A stretch of DNA of 64,000 bases from Lacrimispora sp. BS-2. Its GTDB lineage: Bacteria; Bacillota; Clostridia; Lachnospirales; Lachnospiraceae. This document shows positions 35,221-44,745 of the stretch, piece by piece. Each line of letters begins with the position of its first letter. The first letter of the stretch is position 1. The translations under genes and the position numbers were made by a program. The notes under the pieces were generated by a model. It saw only the letters and a list, made by a program, of their open reading frames with translations, did not search any database and was not told the DNA's origin. The stretch is from NCBI RefSeq assembly GCF_040207125.1, contig NZ_CP157940.1, positions 2,418,001-2,482,000 of the forward strand, in the 5' to 3' direction.

Positions 35221-35478
35221 TTACTCATGATTGCTTAAATATTTTTCGATTTCGGCAATCGCCTGCTCCTCGTCGGTCCCATCCGCAGTGATCGTAATCT
35301 GTTCTCCCGCTGCAAGTCCCAGAGTCATCATGCCCATAATGCTCTTGGCATTTACTCTCTTGGATTCGATTTCAACATAAATGTTGCTTTCATACTGGCT
35401 GGCAACCTGAACCAGCATAGCAACTGGTCTTGCCTCTAAGCCTGATGCAAGTTCAACGGTGACTGTTTTTCTTACCAT
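35221..35478 (-). CDS. crh: Crh-like HPr paralog with Glu at position 15
   Basis: Product of 85 aa, an HPr fold. Residues 13-18 are Gly-Leu-Glu-Ala-Arg-Pro, so the PTS phosphoryl site His15 is replaced by Glu. Ser46 is kept in VNAKSIMGMM. The protein should be a substrate of HPr kinase at Ser46 but unable to carry PTS phosphate, like Bacillus Crh, where residue 15 is Gln. I chose ATG 35478 (GAGGA upstream); the longer frame overlaps whiA. It is the last gene of the run hprK-murB-rapZ-whiA-crh, matching the yvc order of Bacillus. Its role is probably CcpA co-repression or metabolic control. Confidence 0.85.
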   Translation of the reverse strand: MVRKTVTVELASGLEARPVAMLVQVASQYESNIYVEIESKRVNAKSIMGMMTLGLAAGEQITITADGTDEEQAIAEIEKYLSNHE

Positions 35479-35506
35479 AATTATCCTCCTCAATCCTATG
35501 AACGGA

Positions 35507-36475
35507 TTATTCCATTCCGCTGCTAATGCCTGTCCCTCGCAGCCGCCCTGCCAGGTCGCCAAGCTTTCTAAGTCGGTGGTTCACTCCTGATTTGCCTACA
35601 GGAGGGTCTAGAGCTTCTCCAAGCTCTTTTAATGTTGCTTCCGGCCTCTCCAATCGTTCCCTGGCAATTTCACTTAGATTGTCCGGTAGATTATCAAGTC
35701 CGATTGTATCTCTGATATATTTTATATCTTCTATCTGCTTTACCGCAGCTGATACCGTTTTATTAATATTGGCAGTCTCACAGTTCACCTGCCGATTCAC
35801 ACTGTTGCGCATATCCTTTAAGATCCTGATGTTCTCAAGCTCCATTAAGGCCACCGGGGCTTCCATAACATTCAGGATATCTACAATCTGGCTGCCTTCT
35901 TTTATATAAACCACAAAATAACGTTTTCTCTTCACGATCTTTGCTTCAAGATCAAAGGTCGCGATAATGGACTTTAGCTGCCTGGCTTTGTCTTCAGTCG
36001 CGCATACGATTTCAAAATGGTAGAATTTCTCAGGGTCGCTCAAGGACCCGGAAGAGAGAAATGCACCGCGGATGAATGCCCTCCTGCAGCAGGACTGCTG
36101 GATGACCACATTCTGTACAAGATTTAAGTTTTCCCCTATTTCTCCGTTTTCATCAAGAAGCTTTGTGGCGTGTAAAACACGGATCGCCTCCTCATGCTCC
36201 CGGATTGTTACCGTATAGGTACGGTTTTTATTTAAATAAGCATTTCTTCTAATCGACACATCAGTACTTATATTAAATGTTTTTTTCAATAATGTAAAGT
36301 ACTTTCTTGCAACTGCCACATTTTCCGTATTAATTTTAATCGTATAGCGGTCGTTTTCCGATATGATTATTTTTCCGCAAAGGCTTATGATCGCTGCCAT
36401 CTCTGCGATCTGGCAATGCCTTGCCGGACTGATCTGCCTGGATAGCTCTTCTTTTAATTTGGAAGAAAATGACAT
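35507..36475 (-). CDS. whiA: WhiA-family DNA-binding protein
   Basis: Product of 322 aa. N-terminal LAGLIDADG-like domain (FSSKLKEELSRQ, CCRRAFIRGAFLSSGSLSDP near 135-155) and a C-terminal helix-turn-helix (LKELGEALDPPVGKSGVNHR near 285). In sporulation-capable actinobacteria WhiA is a regulator; in Bacillus YvcL affects division and chromosome segregation. It starts 2 bp after the rapZ stop and is followed by crh. Confidence 0.95.
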   Translation of the reverse strand: MSFSSKLKEELSRQISPARHCQIAEMAAIISLCGKIIISENDRYTIKINTENVAVARKYFTLLKKTFNISTDVSIRRNAYLNKNRTYTVTIREHEEAIRVLHATKLLDENGEIGENLNLVQNVVIQQSCCRRAFIRGAFLSSGSLSDPEKFYHFEIVCATEDKARQLKSIIATFDLEAKIVKRKRYFVVYIKEGSQIVDILNVMEAPVALMELENIRILKDMRNSVNRQVNCETANINKTVSAAVKQIEDIKYIRDTIGLDNLPDNLSEIARERLERPEATLKELGEALDPPVGKSGVNHRLRKLGDLAGRLRGTGISSGME

Positions 36476-36477
36476 GT

Positions 36478-37359
36478 CTAGACCATCCTTTTCCGTATAT
36501 TATCCTTGTCGATGTCCCGGTGCTCAATTTTTATTCCGAATTCTTCCCTGGATTTAAACCTGTCATAAACAGACCTGGCAATGGTAACCGACCGGTGCTT
36601 GCCGCCTGTACATCCAATGGCAATGACCAGCTGGTTTTTCCCCTCCAGCACATAATTGGGAATTAAAAATTCCAGCATATCGTTAAGCTTGTCTAAAAAC
36701 AGGGCAGCGGTCCCATGCTGCATCACATAGTCCCGCACTGCTTTTTCCTCTCCGGTTTTAGGCCGCAGTTCCTCTGAATAGTAGGGATTGGGCAGGAATC
36801 TTACATCAAAAACCAGATCTGCATCCGACGGAATCCCATACTTGAACCCAAAAGAAAGGACAGTAATATACAGATTCCGGTAGGATTCCCGGTTTATAAA
36901 TATCTTTTCCAGCTCCTGCCTCAGTTCCTTAGTCAGGAGCCGGCTGGTATCGATGATATAGTCCGCTTCTTCCTTTAGAAACCCAAGCTTTACCCGTTCT
37001 TTCTCAATCCCGCTGTCGATCCTTCCGCCTGCCGCCAGGGGATGGGCTCTCCTGGTTTCCTTATAACGCTTGATCAGTGTTTCGTCACCTGCATCAAGGA
37101 AGAGGATTTCAAAGGGCACCCTTTGTCTTGACCACTCATCAAAAATCCTGTTTAAAACCGATAAATCCTCCCCGCTGCGGATATCGATCCCCAAAGCTGC
37201 GTTCCTGATCCCTCCATGATTACTTAAGGTCAGCTCCGCGAACGTTTCAATCAGGGGAATGGGAAGATTATCCACACAATAGAATCCCATATCCTCCAGC
37301 ATCTTAAGCGCCTGGGTCTTTCCTGCGCCTGACATGCCTGTTACAATTACAAGCCTCAC
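36478..37359 (-). CDS. rapZ: RapZ/YvcJ-family nucleotide-binding protein
   Basis: Product of 293 aa, GTG start with GGAGAAT upstream. Walker A GMSGAGKT at residues 8-15, then YCVDNLP and DIRSGEDL, DAGDETLIKRYKETRRAHPL, and the C-terminal domain VAIGCTGGKHRSVTIA. In E. coli RapZ controls GlmZ RNA and amino-sugar synthesis; in Firmicutes YvcJ is a nucleotidase/GTPase of less clear role. The MgfK/YvcK gene that often follows is not between rapZ and whiA here. Confidence 0.95.
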   Translation of the reverse strand: MRLVIVTGMSGAGKTQALKMLEDMGFYCVDNLPIPLIETFAELTLSNHGGIRNAALGIDIRSGEDLSVLNRIFDEWSRQRVPFEILFLDAGDETLIKRYKETRRAHPLAAGGRIDSGIEKERVKLGFLKEEADYIIDTSRLLTKELRQELEKIFINRESYRNLYITVLSFGFKYGIPSDADLVFDVRFLPNPYYSEELRPKTGEEKAVRDYVMQHGTAALFLDKLNDMLEFLIPNYVLEGKNQLVIAIGCTGGKHRSVTIARSVYDRFKSREEFGIKIEHRDIDKDNIRKRMV

Positions 37360-37378
37360 GTTATTCTCCTTTGCACCG

Positions 37379-38290
37379 TTAAAACTTCCCTAGTGTCTTT
37401 ACCTCCATCTCAAGTGTTACTCCGGATTGTTTCAATACCCTTTTTTTTACCTCTTCGCAAAGGTTTCTGATATCAGCCGCAGTCGCGCTGTCTTTGTTAA
37501 TGACAAATCCGCAGTGCTTCTCCGATACCTGGGCGCCGCCTAAGGAAAAACCTCTTAAGCCTGCCTCCTCTATGAGTTTGCCGGCAAAATGCCCCTCCGG
37601 CCTCTTAAAGGTGCTTCCCGCGCTTGGATACTCCAAAGGCTGCTTTTCCTTTCTCCTGCGGGCCAGTTCATCCATCCGGTTCTTAATAGAGACCTCATCT
37701 CCATCCCTTAACCGGATCTTAGCTTCCAGCACAACATACTGCTTTGGTATAATGCAGCTGGTCCGGTATCCTAAGGAAAGCTGGTCAGCAGGCAGCTCCG
37801 TTATTTCTCCCTGCTGCGTTAAAACTTTAACAGACCGAAGAACCTCCTTCATCTCCGAACCGTAGGCTCCGGCGTTCATCACCACGGCTCCCCCAAGAGT
37901 TCCCGGTATCCCGGCCGCAAACTCAAAACCGGTCAAGGTCGCCCTATAAGCTTCCTGGGCGATCCGCGCCAGGGACGCTCCGGCTCCGGCCTTTACCATC
38001 CCCGTCTCCTTATCCGCCTGGCAGCTTTTAAAGCAATCCATGGAAACGACCACCCCGTCAAATCCTTCGTCTCCAACCAGAAGATTGCTTCCATTCCCCA
38101 GTATAAAAAAAGGTACCTCTTCCCGGCGGCAAAGAGCCAAAACAGCAGTAAGCTCCTTTTCATCCCCCGGTGTCACAAAGCAGGCAGCAGGGCCGCCCAC
38201 CCGGAACGAGGTATGCCTTCGCATCTCTTCCCCAACTTTTATATGATCTTTATCGGCTGCACCAAGAAGTTTTTCATAAAATCCAGTCAT
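37379..38290 (-). CDS. murB: UDP-N-acetylenolpyruvoylglucosamine reductase
   Basis: FAD enzyme that reduces UDP-GlcNAc-enolpyruvate to UDP-MurNAc for peptidoglycan. Product of 303 aa from ATG 38290 (GAGGTG 5 nt upstream), overlapped with the hprK end if the alternative TTG 38302 is used. FAD domain marks: HTSFRVGGPAACF, ILGNGSNLLVGDEGFDG, GFEFAAGIPGTLGGAVVMNAGAYG. Catalytic Ser region SAGSTFKRP and the late Glu in LEMEVKTLG. It is a type II (Gram-positive length) MurB. Confidence 0.96.
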   Translation of the reverse strand: MTGFYEKLLGAADKDHIKVGEEMRRHTSFRVGGPAACFVTPGDEKELTAVLALCRREEVPFFILGNGSNLLVGDEGFDGVVVSMDCFKSCQADKETGMVKAGAGASLARIAQEAYRATLTGFEFAAGIPGTLGGAVVMNAGAYGSEMKEVLRSVKVLTQQGEITELPADQLSLGYRTSCIIPKQYVVLEAKIRLRDGDEVSIKNRMDELARRRKEKQPLEYPSAGSTFKRPEGHFAGKLIEEAGLRGFSLGGAQVSEKHCGFVINKDSATAADIRNLCEEVKKRVLKQSGVTLEMEVKTLGKF

Positions 38291-38298
38291 CAGACACC

Positions 38299-39231
38299 TC
38301 AATCATCTTGTTTTCTTGAAAGGTTTGCCTGAACGCGGTTATATAATTCCTGAGCCGCGTTGTACCCCATCTTCTTTTGTCTGTAATTGACGGCAGCAGA
38401 TTCAACGATAATGGCCAGATTACGTCCCGGACGCACCGGTATGGAATGGCATACTACCCGGTTTCCCAGAAATTCCGTATACTGGTCTTCGATTCCCATT
38501 CTGTCGTATTCCTTATCTCTGTCCCAGTCCTCCAGTTTGATCACCATATCAATAGCCTGGGTATCCTTTACGCTTTCAACACCGAACAAAGTCTTGACAT
38601 CAATGATGCCGATGCCCCTTAATTCAATAAAATGCCTGGTAATTTCCGGGGCGCTTCCGATCAGCGTTTCATCGCTTACCTTGCGGATCTCCACCACATC
38701 ATCGGTTACAAGACGGTGGCCCCGTTTGATCAGTTCCAGTGCAGCCTCACTTTTTCCGATGCCGCTCTCTCCCATGATCAGCACGCCTTCGCCGAATACG
38801 TCAACCAAAACCCCGTGGATGCTGATGCAGGGCGCCAGCTTCACCTTAAGCCAGCGGATGATCTCCGCCATGAGATCGGAAGTGGTCTTATCTGATACAA
38901 GGCATGGTACGCCGTAATGATTGCAAAACGCCAGCATATCCTCATCCGGATTCTGGCTCCGGCTATATACGAGACAGGGAATCTGGCTGGACAAAAGCTT
39001 GTCGTACATCTCAAGCTTTCTCTCATGATTCATCTGATGAATGTATTCCTGCTCCACATAACCGATGATCTGCACCCGCTCGTTGTCAAAATGATCATAA
39101 AATCCGGCTAACTGCAAAGCCGGGCGATTGACATCCGCATGGCTGATCACAATTTTTTCCGCGTCAATCTCCGGAGTCATGTTCCGGAAATTCATCTTCT
39201 TTATCAAATCTGTAATAGCTACTCCATGCAT
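38299..39231 (-). CDS. hprK: HPr kinase/phosphorylase
   Basis: Phosphorylates HPr and Crh at Ser46, the signal for carbon catabolite repression. Product of 310 aa, the usual length. The catalytic His region is ISIHGVLVDVFG (near 138), Walker A GESGIGKS at 154-161, and the family signature ELRGIGIIDVKTLFG near 205. It heads the run that ends with its probable substrate crh. GAGGAG precedes the ATG. Whether HPr itself is encoded elsewhere cannot be seen. Confidence 0.96.
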   Translation of the reverse strand: MHGVAITDLIKKMNFRNMTPEIDAEKIVISHADVNRPALQLAGFYDHFDNERVQIIGYVEQEYIHQMNHERKLEMYDKLLSSQIPCLVYSRSQNPDEDMLAFCNHYGVPCLVSDKTTSDLMAEIIRWLKVKLAPCISIHGVLVDVFGEGVLIMGESGIGKSEAALELIKRGHRLVTDDVVEIRKVSDETLIGSAPEITRHFIELRGIGIIDVKTLFGVESVKDTQAIDMVIKLEDWDRDKEYDRMGIEDQYTEFLGNRVVCHSIPVRPGRNLAIIVESAAVNYRQKKMGYNAAQELYNRVQANLSRKQDD

Positions 39232-39294
39232 GGCGAACGCTCCTCTTTTCCATCTGTTTTTTTCATACTAACACAGATTTCGTATTTTGAAAAG

Positions 39295-41166
39295 CTATAT
39301 GTGGAAGAACTCGTAAACACTCTTTGCAGCCCGGGCATTCATGCCCGGTACTTGGGACAACTCCTCCACGGTCGCTTCCTTTATGGCTTCCAGCCCTTTA
39401 AACCGGCGCATCAGCGCCTTTCTCCTGTTAGGGCCGATGCCTGGAATATCGTCAAGAATGGATTTTACCTGTCCTTTGCTTCTTAAGCTTCTATGGTATT
39501 CAATGGCAAACCGGTGGGCTTCATCCTGGATCCTGGTGATCAGCTTGAATCCTTCGGAATGCCTGTCAATGGGAATCTCCACGTTATGATAGTAAAGCCC
39601 TCTGGTCCTGTGATTGTCATCCTTTACCATACCGCAGACAGGAATGGAAATATCCAGTTCCTTTAAAACCTCCAGGGCAATGTTTACCTGCCCCCGTCCT
39701 CCATCCATCATGATTAAGTCCGGGAAACGGGTAAAGCTCCCAAGTTCCTCATCCACGCCTTTTTCCTTTAAGCTTTCCGCTTCCTTAAGGCCATGGGTAA
39801 ACCTTCTTGTGAGCACCTCGTTCATGGAAGCGTAATCATTGGCCCCCTTGACCCATTTGATCTTAAATTTCCTGTAATCATTTCTCTTGGGCTTCCCGTC
39901 CTCATAGACGATCATGGAGCCCACAGACTCAAAGCCGCTTATGTTGGAAATATCAAATGCCTCAATCCGTTTAATGCCGGAAAGTCCCAGCCAGCCGCCC
40001 ACCTCATTCATGGCGCCGATGGTGCGAAGCTCCTCCCGCTTTATCTTTTCCTTATCCTGAGAAAGCACCAGCGCGGCATTTTTCTCCGCCAGCTCCACCA
40101 GGCGCTCCTTCTGGCCTTTCCGGGGAACCACGATCCTGACCTTCTGGCCTCGTTTCGCAGAAAGCCATTCCTCTATAACGCCCTCATCCTCAAGACCGGT
40201 CTGCACCCACAATTCCTTAGGCACAAAAGGAGTTCCTGCATAGAACTGTTTGACAAAGCTGGTCAGGATCTGCTTGTTATCCTCTGCCGTTGCTATGTTT
40301 ACGTGGAAATGCTCCCGGCCGATGAGCCTGCCTTCCCGGACAAAGAATACCTGGACAACCGCATCCTTTTCATCCTTTGCCATGGCAATGATATCCCTGT
40401 CTTCCATGCCGCTGTCCGTGATCTTCTGCTTCTGGGCGATCTGCTTTACGCTGTTTAACAGATCCCGGTACTCAATGGCCTTTTCATAATCCATTTCTTC
40501 CGAAGCCGCCTGCATTTTCTCTTCCAGCATATGAATCACAGGGCCGTATTTTCCGCCTAAAAATTCCAGTGCCCTGTTAATGGATTTCCAGTATTCTTCC
40601 TTGCTGATATAATCCTGGCACGGTGCCGAACATTGCTTAATATGGTAATTTAAACAGGGGCGTTCCTTCCCGATGTCCCTTGGCAGGTTCCGGTTGCAGG
40701 TTCTGATCTGATAAAGCTTGTGGATCAGCTCAATGGTATTCTTCACCGCTCCTGCACTTGTATACGGTCCAAAATACTTGCTTTTATCCTTTTTCATATC
40801 CCTGGAAAATAAGATCCTTGGATAATCCTCGTACACGGTTACCTTGATATAGGGATAGGTCTTATCATCCTTTAGCATAGTATTGTAACGGGGACGGTGT
40901 TCCTTAATGAGATTGCATTCCAGCACAAGGGCTTCCAGCTCAGAGTCTGTTATAATGTATTCAAACCAGGCGATCCTGGACACCATTTGTTCAATTTTTG
41001 ACGTCTTATTTCTGCTGCTTTGAAAATACTGCCTGACCCTGTTTTTTAAACTGATGGCTTTTCCCACATAGATGATTTCGTCCCGCTTGTCGTGCATGAG
41101 ATACACGCCAGGCTGGGACGGCAGTTTTTTTAATTCTTCTTCTATATTAAATGACCTGTGGTCCAC
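39295..41166 (-). CDS. uvrC: Excinuclease ABC subunit C
   Basis: Makes both incisions in nucleotide excision repair. Product of 623 aa, GTG start with GAGGTG 10 nt upstream. GIY-YIG nuclease domain ([18 protein letters not shown], 20-38), UVR motif ([13 protein letters not shown] near 220), RNase H-like C-terminal nuclease ([11 protein letters not shown] near 385, [11 protein letters not shown]), and tandem HhH motifs ([25 protein letters not shown]) at the end. It lies between hprK and the DUF1653 gene. Confidence 0.96.
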   Translation of the reverse strand: MDHRSFNIEEELKKLPSQPGVYLMHDKRDEIIYVGKAISLKNRVRQYFQSSRNKTSKIEQMVSRIAWFEYIITDSELEALVLECNLIKEHRPRYNTMLKDDKTYPYIKVTVYEDYPRILFSRDMKKDKSKYFGPYTSAGAVKNTIELIHKLYQIRTCNRNLPRDIGKERPCLNYHIKQCSAPCQDYISKEEYWKSINRALEFLGGKYGPVIHMLEEKMQAASEEMDYEKAIEYRDLLNSVKQIAQKQKITDSGMEDRDIIAMAKDEKDAVVQVFFVREGRLIGREHFHVNIATAEDNKQILTSFVKQFYAGTPFVPKELWVQTGLEDEGVIEEWLSAKRGQKVRIVVPRKGQKERLVELAEKNAALVLSQDKEKIKREELRTIGAMNEVGGWLGLSGIKRIEAFDISNISGFESVGSMIVYEDGKPKRNDYRKFKIKWVKGANDYASMNEVLTRRFTHGLKEAESLKEKGVDEELGSFTRFPDLIMMDGGRGQVNIALEVLKELDISIPVCGMVKDDNHRTRGLYYHNVEIPIDRHSEGFKLITRIQDEAHRFAIEYHRSLRSKGQVKSILDDIPGIGPNRRKALMRRFKGLEAIKEATVEELSQVPGMNARAAKSVYEFFHI

Positions 41167-41175
41167 TGAAACAAA

Positions 41176-41742
41176 TCACCTCAATCTTGATCCCTCGTAT
41201 TTATTCTGCAGCTCCAGATACCTTTTCACCGCATAGTATTTCTCTTCAGGTTCAGAATCCGGCCTTCCGATCTCCATAATTTCGCAGATGGCCAGAAGCT
41301 CTTCTGCAGAAAACCGGTCCTTCCGGTCCTGAAGAACCTCCAGCTTCTCATGATACGTCCCTGCGTCAAGAAATGCAAGAAGATTCTTATTTTCGTGCAT
41401 GGAGCCGGCCGAGGACAAGCTCTCCTGACTTTGGCTGCTGCCCAGGCCACTTCCTTCATTCTCTTCTTCCGGCTTCTTAAGACAAACTTTTGCCACAGGC
41501 TGCTCAGAATCCATATCCACCCTTTCAAACCTGTATTTCTGCTTTACCTCCGGATACTTTTCATGATCCACTTCACTGATGAACATGGTCAGCGGGCGGA
41601 CATACGTTCCGAAGGTTCCATACAGTGCCTGATACACAACCATTTCTTCTCTTGTTTCGGAATGAACCGCAACGGTTATCACCTGGTACATCTTGTCTTT
41701 AAAATGCCGGTAGAAATCTCCTGGTCTGGGCGTTCTGTCCAT
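41176..41742 (-). CDS. DUF1653-domain protein
   Basis: Product of 188 aa from ATG 41742 (GAGG upstream); a GTG 12 bp earlier is possible. The N-terminal 70 residues are a DUF1653 domain (RPGDFYRHFKDKMYQVITVAVH, VVYQALYG, YVRPLTMFISEVD). The C-terminal 110 residues are polar and helical with DRFSAEELLAICEIMEIGRPD. No enzyme motif. It starts just after the glycosidase-like lipoprotein gene and before uvrC. Function unknown. Confidence 0.8.
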   Translation of the reverse strand: MDRTPRPGDFYRHFKDKMYQVITVAVHSETREEMVVYQALYGTFGTYVRPLTMFISEVDHEKYPEVKQKYRFERVDMDSEQPVAKVCLKKPEEENEGSGLGSSQSQESLSSAGSMHENKNLLAFLDAGTYHEKLEVLQDRKDRFSAEELLAICEIMEIGRPDSEPEEKYYAVKRYLELQNKYEGSRLR

Positions 41743-41757
41743 GGCTTTCCTCACTTC

Positions 41758-43188
41758 CTAATCTCCCTGTCCGCCTGTGGTCACGATGACAACATCAGGC
41801 TTTATTCTGGTTTTCTTTTTATCTTCTTTCTTCGTCTCCTGCGGCCTTTCTGCTGCCGCCGTGCTTCCCTCAAGGCTCTTTTCTGCCTTCTCTTCTTTGC
41901 CTTCCGTCTGCGCCTCAGACGATAAATCCTTTGTTTCGGCAGCAGCCATGGAAGAGGTCTCCACCGTTTGCCTCATACTGGCAAGCTTTTCTGTTTCCTC
42001 TTTCGCTGCCTCAACACTTAAAAGGCCCTCCCAGGTATACCGGTTAGATGCGCTCCAGAGGATCCACTCATCATAGCCCGAATCATAGACTGCCTGAATC
42101 TGTGCCCTGACTTCCCCTGCCCCATAAGGAATATGGTGTTTCAGATAGGAAGCCGTGAAATCCTGGAGCCAGGGACGAACAATGGCCTGATGCTTCCCAG
42201 CCTGTCCGGCAGATTCTAAATCCTGTTTAGAAAGCTTAAGCGCCGCACGAATGGTACGGTAAGGCTCCATATCCGGATGATCGATGCCGAAGTTTCCGTC
42301 TCCGTAATGGGAAGGGTAGATCATGGGACAGATATAATCCAAATGGCATGCCATATCACTATAGATCTGTCCCACCGCCTCCGCATCCACCTTGCTTCCG
42401 ATAATGGTGCCAAAGACATCTGCCGAAACAAAAATTTTCTGGGAAGACAGCTTGTCATATGCATACTGAATAAATTCCGTAATAATATCCGTTTTGGAAC
42501 GGCCCCTGGTATCCTTTTCGTCAAATACCACCTGTTTCATGGAGCTGTCCGTAGAAAAACGGATGTAATCAAACTGAACCTCATCAAATCCGGCCTTGGA
42601 AGCCTGGGTTCCCACCTCCACCAGATAGTCCCATACTTCTGTCCGGTAAGGATTGACCCAGGCCAGTCCCTTGTTATCCCGGTGCAGGCTTCCATCCTTG
42701 TTCTTAAGTGCCCACTCCGGTTTTTTCTCAGCCAGATAAGGATCCCTGAATGCCACCACCCGGGCAATGGTATAAAGCCCCCTGGACTTTAACTCAGCCA
42801 TGAGACTGTCAATATCCTTGATGTACTTTTCTGTGGCACCGATTTCATTCACCGTAGGTGCATCCTCCATGGCAAAGGTGATCCGTCCGTCGTCATTCTT
42901 CACGTCAATGACAACCGTATTGATCTCCGTGCCCTGGATCTTGTCCAAAATCGCCTGCATCCCCTCAGAGCCGGCCATGTAGCTGGAAATATAAATTCCC
43001 TTTACCTTAACCGGCTTCTTTCCCGGTAAAACGGAAACTTCCATGGGAAGCTGCCCGGATTCTTCTGTGCTCTGCTGAGATTCATCTGTTTTGCCGTCTG
43101 TTTCTGAAGGTTCGGAACTTCCTTTGTACCTGCTGCATCCGGAGGTCACCAATGAGAATGCAATTACTGCCAAAAGCCATCTTTTCAT
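41758..43188 (-). CDS. Putative glycoside hydrolase lipoprotein (DUF4015)
   Basis: Product of 476 aa from ATG 43188 (AGGAG 5 nt upstream). Signal peptide with lipobox-like SGC near residue 18, a Ser/Glu linker, then a TIM barrel of the DUF4015/GHL type: KGIYISSYMAG, NTVVIDVKNDDGRI, ARVVAFRDPYLA, FDEVQFDYIRFSTD (candidate acid residues), LDYICPMIYPSHYGDGNFG and EWILWSASNRY. A charged Glu/Lys tail of about 90 residues follows. It should act on an extracellular polysaccharide, substrate unknown. Confidence 0.85.
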   Translation of the reverse strand: MKRWLLAVIAFSLVTSGCSRYKGSSEPSETDGKTDESQQSTEESGQLPMEVSVLPGKKPVKVKGIYISSYMAGSEGMQAILDKIQGTEINTVVIDVKNDDGRITFAMEDAPTVNEIGATEKYIKDIDSLMAELKSRGLYTIARVVAFRDPYLAEKKPEWALKNKDGSLHRDNKGLAWVNPYRTEVWDYLVEVGTQASKAGFDEVQFDYIRFSTDSSMKQVVFDEKDTRGRSKTDIITEFIQYAYDKLSSQKIFVSADVFGTIIGSKVDAEAVGQIYSDMACHLDYICPMIYPSHYGDGNFGIDHPDMEPYRTIRAALKLSKQDLESAGQAGKHQAIVRPWLQDFTASYLKHHIPYGAGEVRAQIQAVYDSGYDEWILWSASNRYTWEGLLSVEAAKEETEKLASMRQTVETSSMAAAETKDLSSEAQTEGKEEKAEKSLEGSTAAAERPQETKKEDKKKTRIKPDVVIVTTGGQGD

Positions 43189-43664
43189 AATACTCCTGTT
43201 CACTTTCTTTATGGTTTCAGGTGTTTAATGTAATAAATATTTAACATTTTACCATAATTTGTAAAATTTTCCAACAAGAAAAAACACGCTTTGCAAGTTT
43301 TCCCGGTTGACGCGGCATTCGCCCTACGAAATAGGTCATAAGAAGATTTTCTTATGTACTGGCACAACGCAAATCTTCTCCTGCCTATTTCCCACGGCTC
43401 ATTGCTCACTCAAATAAAAATTACATTCTCCGGATGCAGCTCTATTTAACCGAATCAAGCAGCGAAGCGGATTGCGAATATCCGCTTGACTTATATTATC
43501 CTCTCATTTCATAAGCTATGTATTCTTTCCCCAAATAATGCCCTCGCTTTTTCTTTGTATTATCCGCTTTTGTTTTCAGTCCTTTTAACTGCCTTCCCAG
43601 CAGAAGCAGGACAGCTCCGTTTTACCAGGAAAGCAGTCATTATGATTGATGATGCATTCTCCAT
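43189..43664. other. Intergenic region downstream of map
   Basis: Holds the palindromic element at 43317-43404 and otherwise A/T-rich sequence with no convincing gene. Short frames here (for example 43209-43409) lack ribosome sites and recognisable content. No clear terminator for map was seen. Confidence 0.6.
43317..43404. repeat. Palindromic intergenic element, copy A (88 bp)
   Basis: Bounded by ATTCGCC and CGGCTCATTG. Inside, GAAATAGG pairs with CCTATTTC, AGAAGATTT with AAATCTTCT, and CATAAGAA with TTCTTATG as an alternative inner hairpin. The same boundaries enclose shorter stem-loops at 11769 and 54161. Confidence 0.6.
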
Positions 43665-44537
43665 TTATCTTGACAGTATCTCAGGCCCTTCCTCTGTGAT
43701 CAAGATAGTGTATTCCCACTGGGCAGACAGGCTTCCATCCTTTGTGTAAATGGTCCAGCCGTCCTCATCATCCTGTACTACATCGGCTTTTCCTGCATTT
43801 ACCATAGGCTCAATGGTAAATATCATTCCGGGTACAAGAAGCATGTCGGTTCCTCTTGTTCCGATGTGGCTGACCCATGGTTCCTCATGGATATCCAGCC
43901 CCACACCGTGTCCGCCGATTTCCCTCACTACCGTAAAGCCATTGGCATAGATATACTCCGAAATAGCTGCTCCGATATCTCCCAGATGGCCCCAGGCCCT
44001 GGCTTCTTTTACTGCCAGATCCACACTCTCCCTGGTTACCTGGACAAGCTTCAATGCCTCGGCCGATACCTTGCCGATGCAATACATTCTGGAGGCATCG
44101 GCGTAGAAGCCGTCTACAATGGTGGTCACATCCACATTGATAATATCCCCATCCTGCAAGATCCGGTTAGGATCCGGGATTCCGTGGCATACTACCTCAT
44201 TGATCGATGTGCACACACTTTTGGGATATCCTTCAAAATTAAGAGTAGCAGGGATTCCTCCCAACCTGATGGAAGTCTCATGTACCAGGGTATTGATATC
44301 TTCCGTACTCATGCCCGGCTTAATGTTCTCATCCACCTGATCAAGTACCTTGTTGTTAATCACTCCTGCACGGCGGATTCCTTCAATCTGTGCCGGTGTT
44401 TTTATCATATAGTGCTCCGGGACCTCAACTCCCATGACCGCATAATTTTCAATTTTTTGGTCAAAAGACAGGTGACAGTTTTTATATTTCTTTCCGCTTC
44501 CGCACCAGCATGCATCATTTCTTCCTATTTTAAACAT
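43665..44537 (-). CDS. map: Methionine aminopeptidase type I with SEC-C motif
   Basis: Removes the initiator Met from nascent proteins. Product of 290 aa. The N-terminal 40 residues carry a SEC-C zinc motif (CWCGSGKKYKNCH), a feature of one MAP1 subgroup that docks to ribosomes or partner proteins. The catalytic domain has the five metal ligands in NVDVTTIVDGFYADASR (two Asp), IGGHGVG (His), FTIEPMVNAG (Glu) and WEYTILITEEG (Glu), with His in CHGIPD. AGGAGG precedes the ATG. Confidence 0.96.
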   Translation of the reverse strand: MFKIGRNDACWCGSGKKYKNCHLSFDQKIENYAVMGVEVPEHYMIKTPAQIEGIRRAGVINNKVLDQVDENIKPGMSTEDINTLVHETSIRLGGIPATLNFEGYPKSVCTSINEVVCHGIPDPNRILQDGDIINVDVTTIVDGFYADASRMYCIGKVSAEALKLVQVTRESVDLAVKEARAWGHLGDIGAAISEYIYANGFTVVREIGGHGVGLDIHEEPWVSHIGTRGTDMLLVPGMIFTIEPMVNAGKADVVQDDEDGWTIYTKDGSLSAQWEYTILITEEGPEILSR

Positions 44538-44561
44538 TTCTATCCTCCTTCTTACTACAAC

Positions 44562-44590
44562 GTTTTAACACGTTTAAAGCCAGTTGTAAA
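44562..44590 (-). promoter_or_regulatory. Probable promoter of map
   Basis: Minus strand TTTACA, 17-bp spacer, TAAAAC, about 25 bp before the start codon. Confidence 0.45.
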
Positions 44591-44692
44591 GGGTTTCAGG
44601 AAAAAGAAGGGGGCAGGAAAAAATCCGTGGCAATTTCATAATTAATGTGATACAATTTATAAGTACTATGGTCAAAAAGTTCGTGCATGCGA

Positions 44693-44723
44693 TATGGTTC
44701 GGTGGTGCCATTGCTGAACCATA
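44693..44723 (+). other. Leader hairpin before the DUF1846 gene
   Basis: TATGGTTC / GAACCATA stem with a 15-nt loop, ending about 12 bp before the GGAGGG ribosome site. It may affect translation start of the next gene. Confidence 0.45.
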
Positions 44724-44745
44724 AGCACACATCATGGAGGGACAA

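Noticed and set aside
39793..40458. 221-codon plus-strand frame
   Set aside because: Antisense to uvrC, with no ribosome site and no domain; shadow of a well-supported gene.
43209..43409. 66-codon minus-strand frame in the gap after map
   Set aside because: Overlaps the palindromic element, has no good ribosome site and no coding-like pattern.
43866..44645. 259-codon plus-strand frame over map
   Set aside because: Antisense to map, whose metal ligands are all readable.
44693..44723. Riboswitch before the DUF1846 gene
   Set aside because: Only one hairpin is present, with no conserved aptamer core or terminator partner, so I list it just as a leader hairpin.
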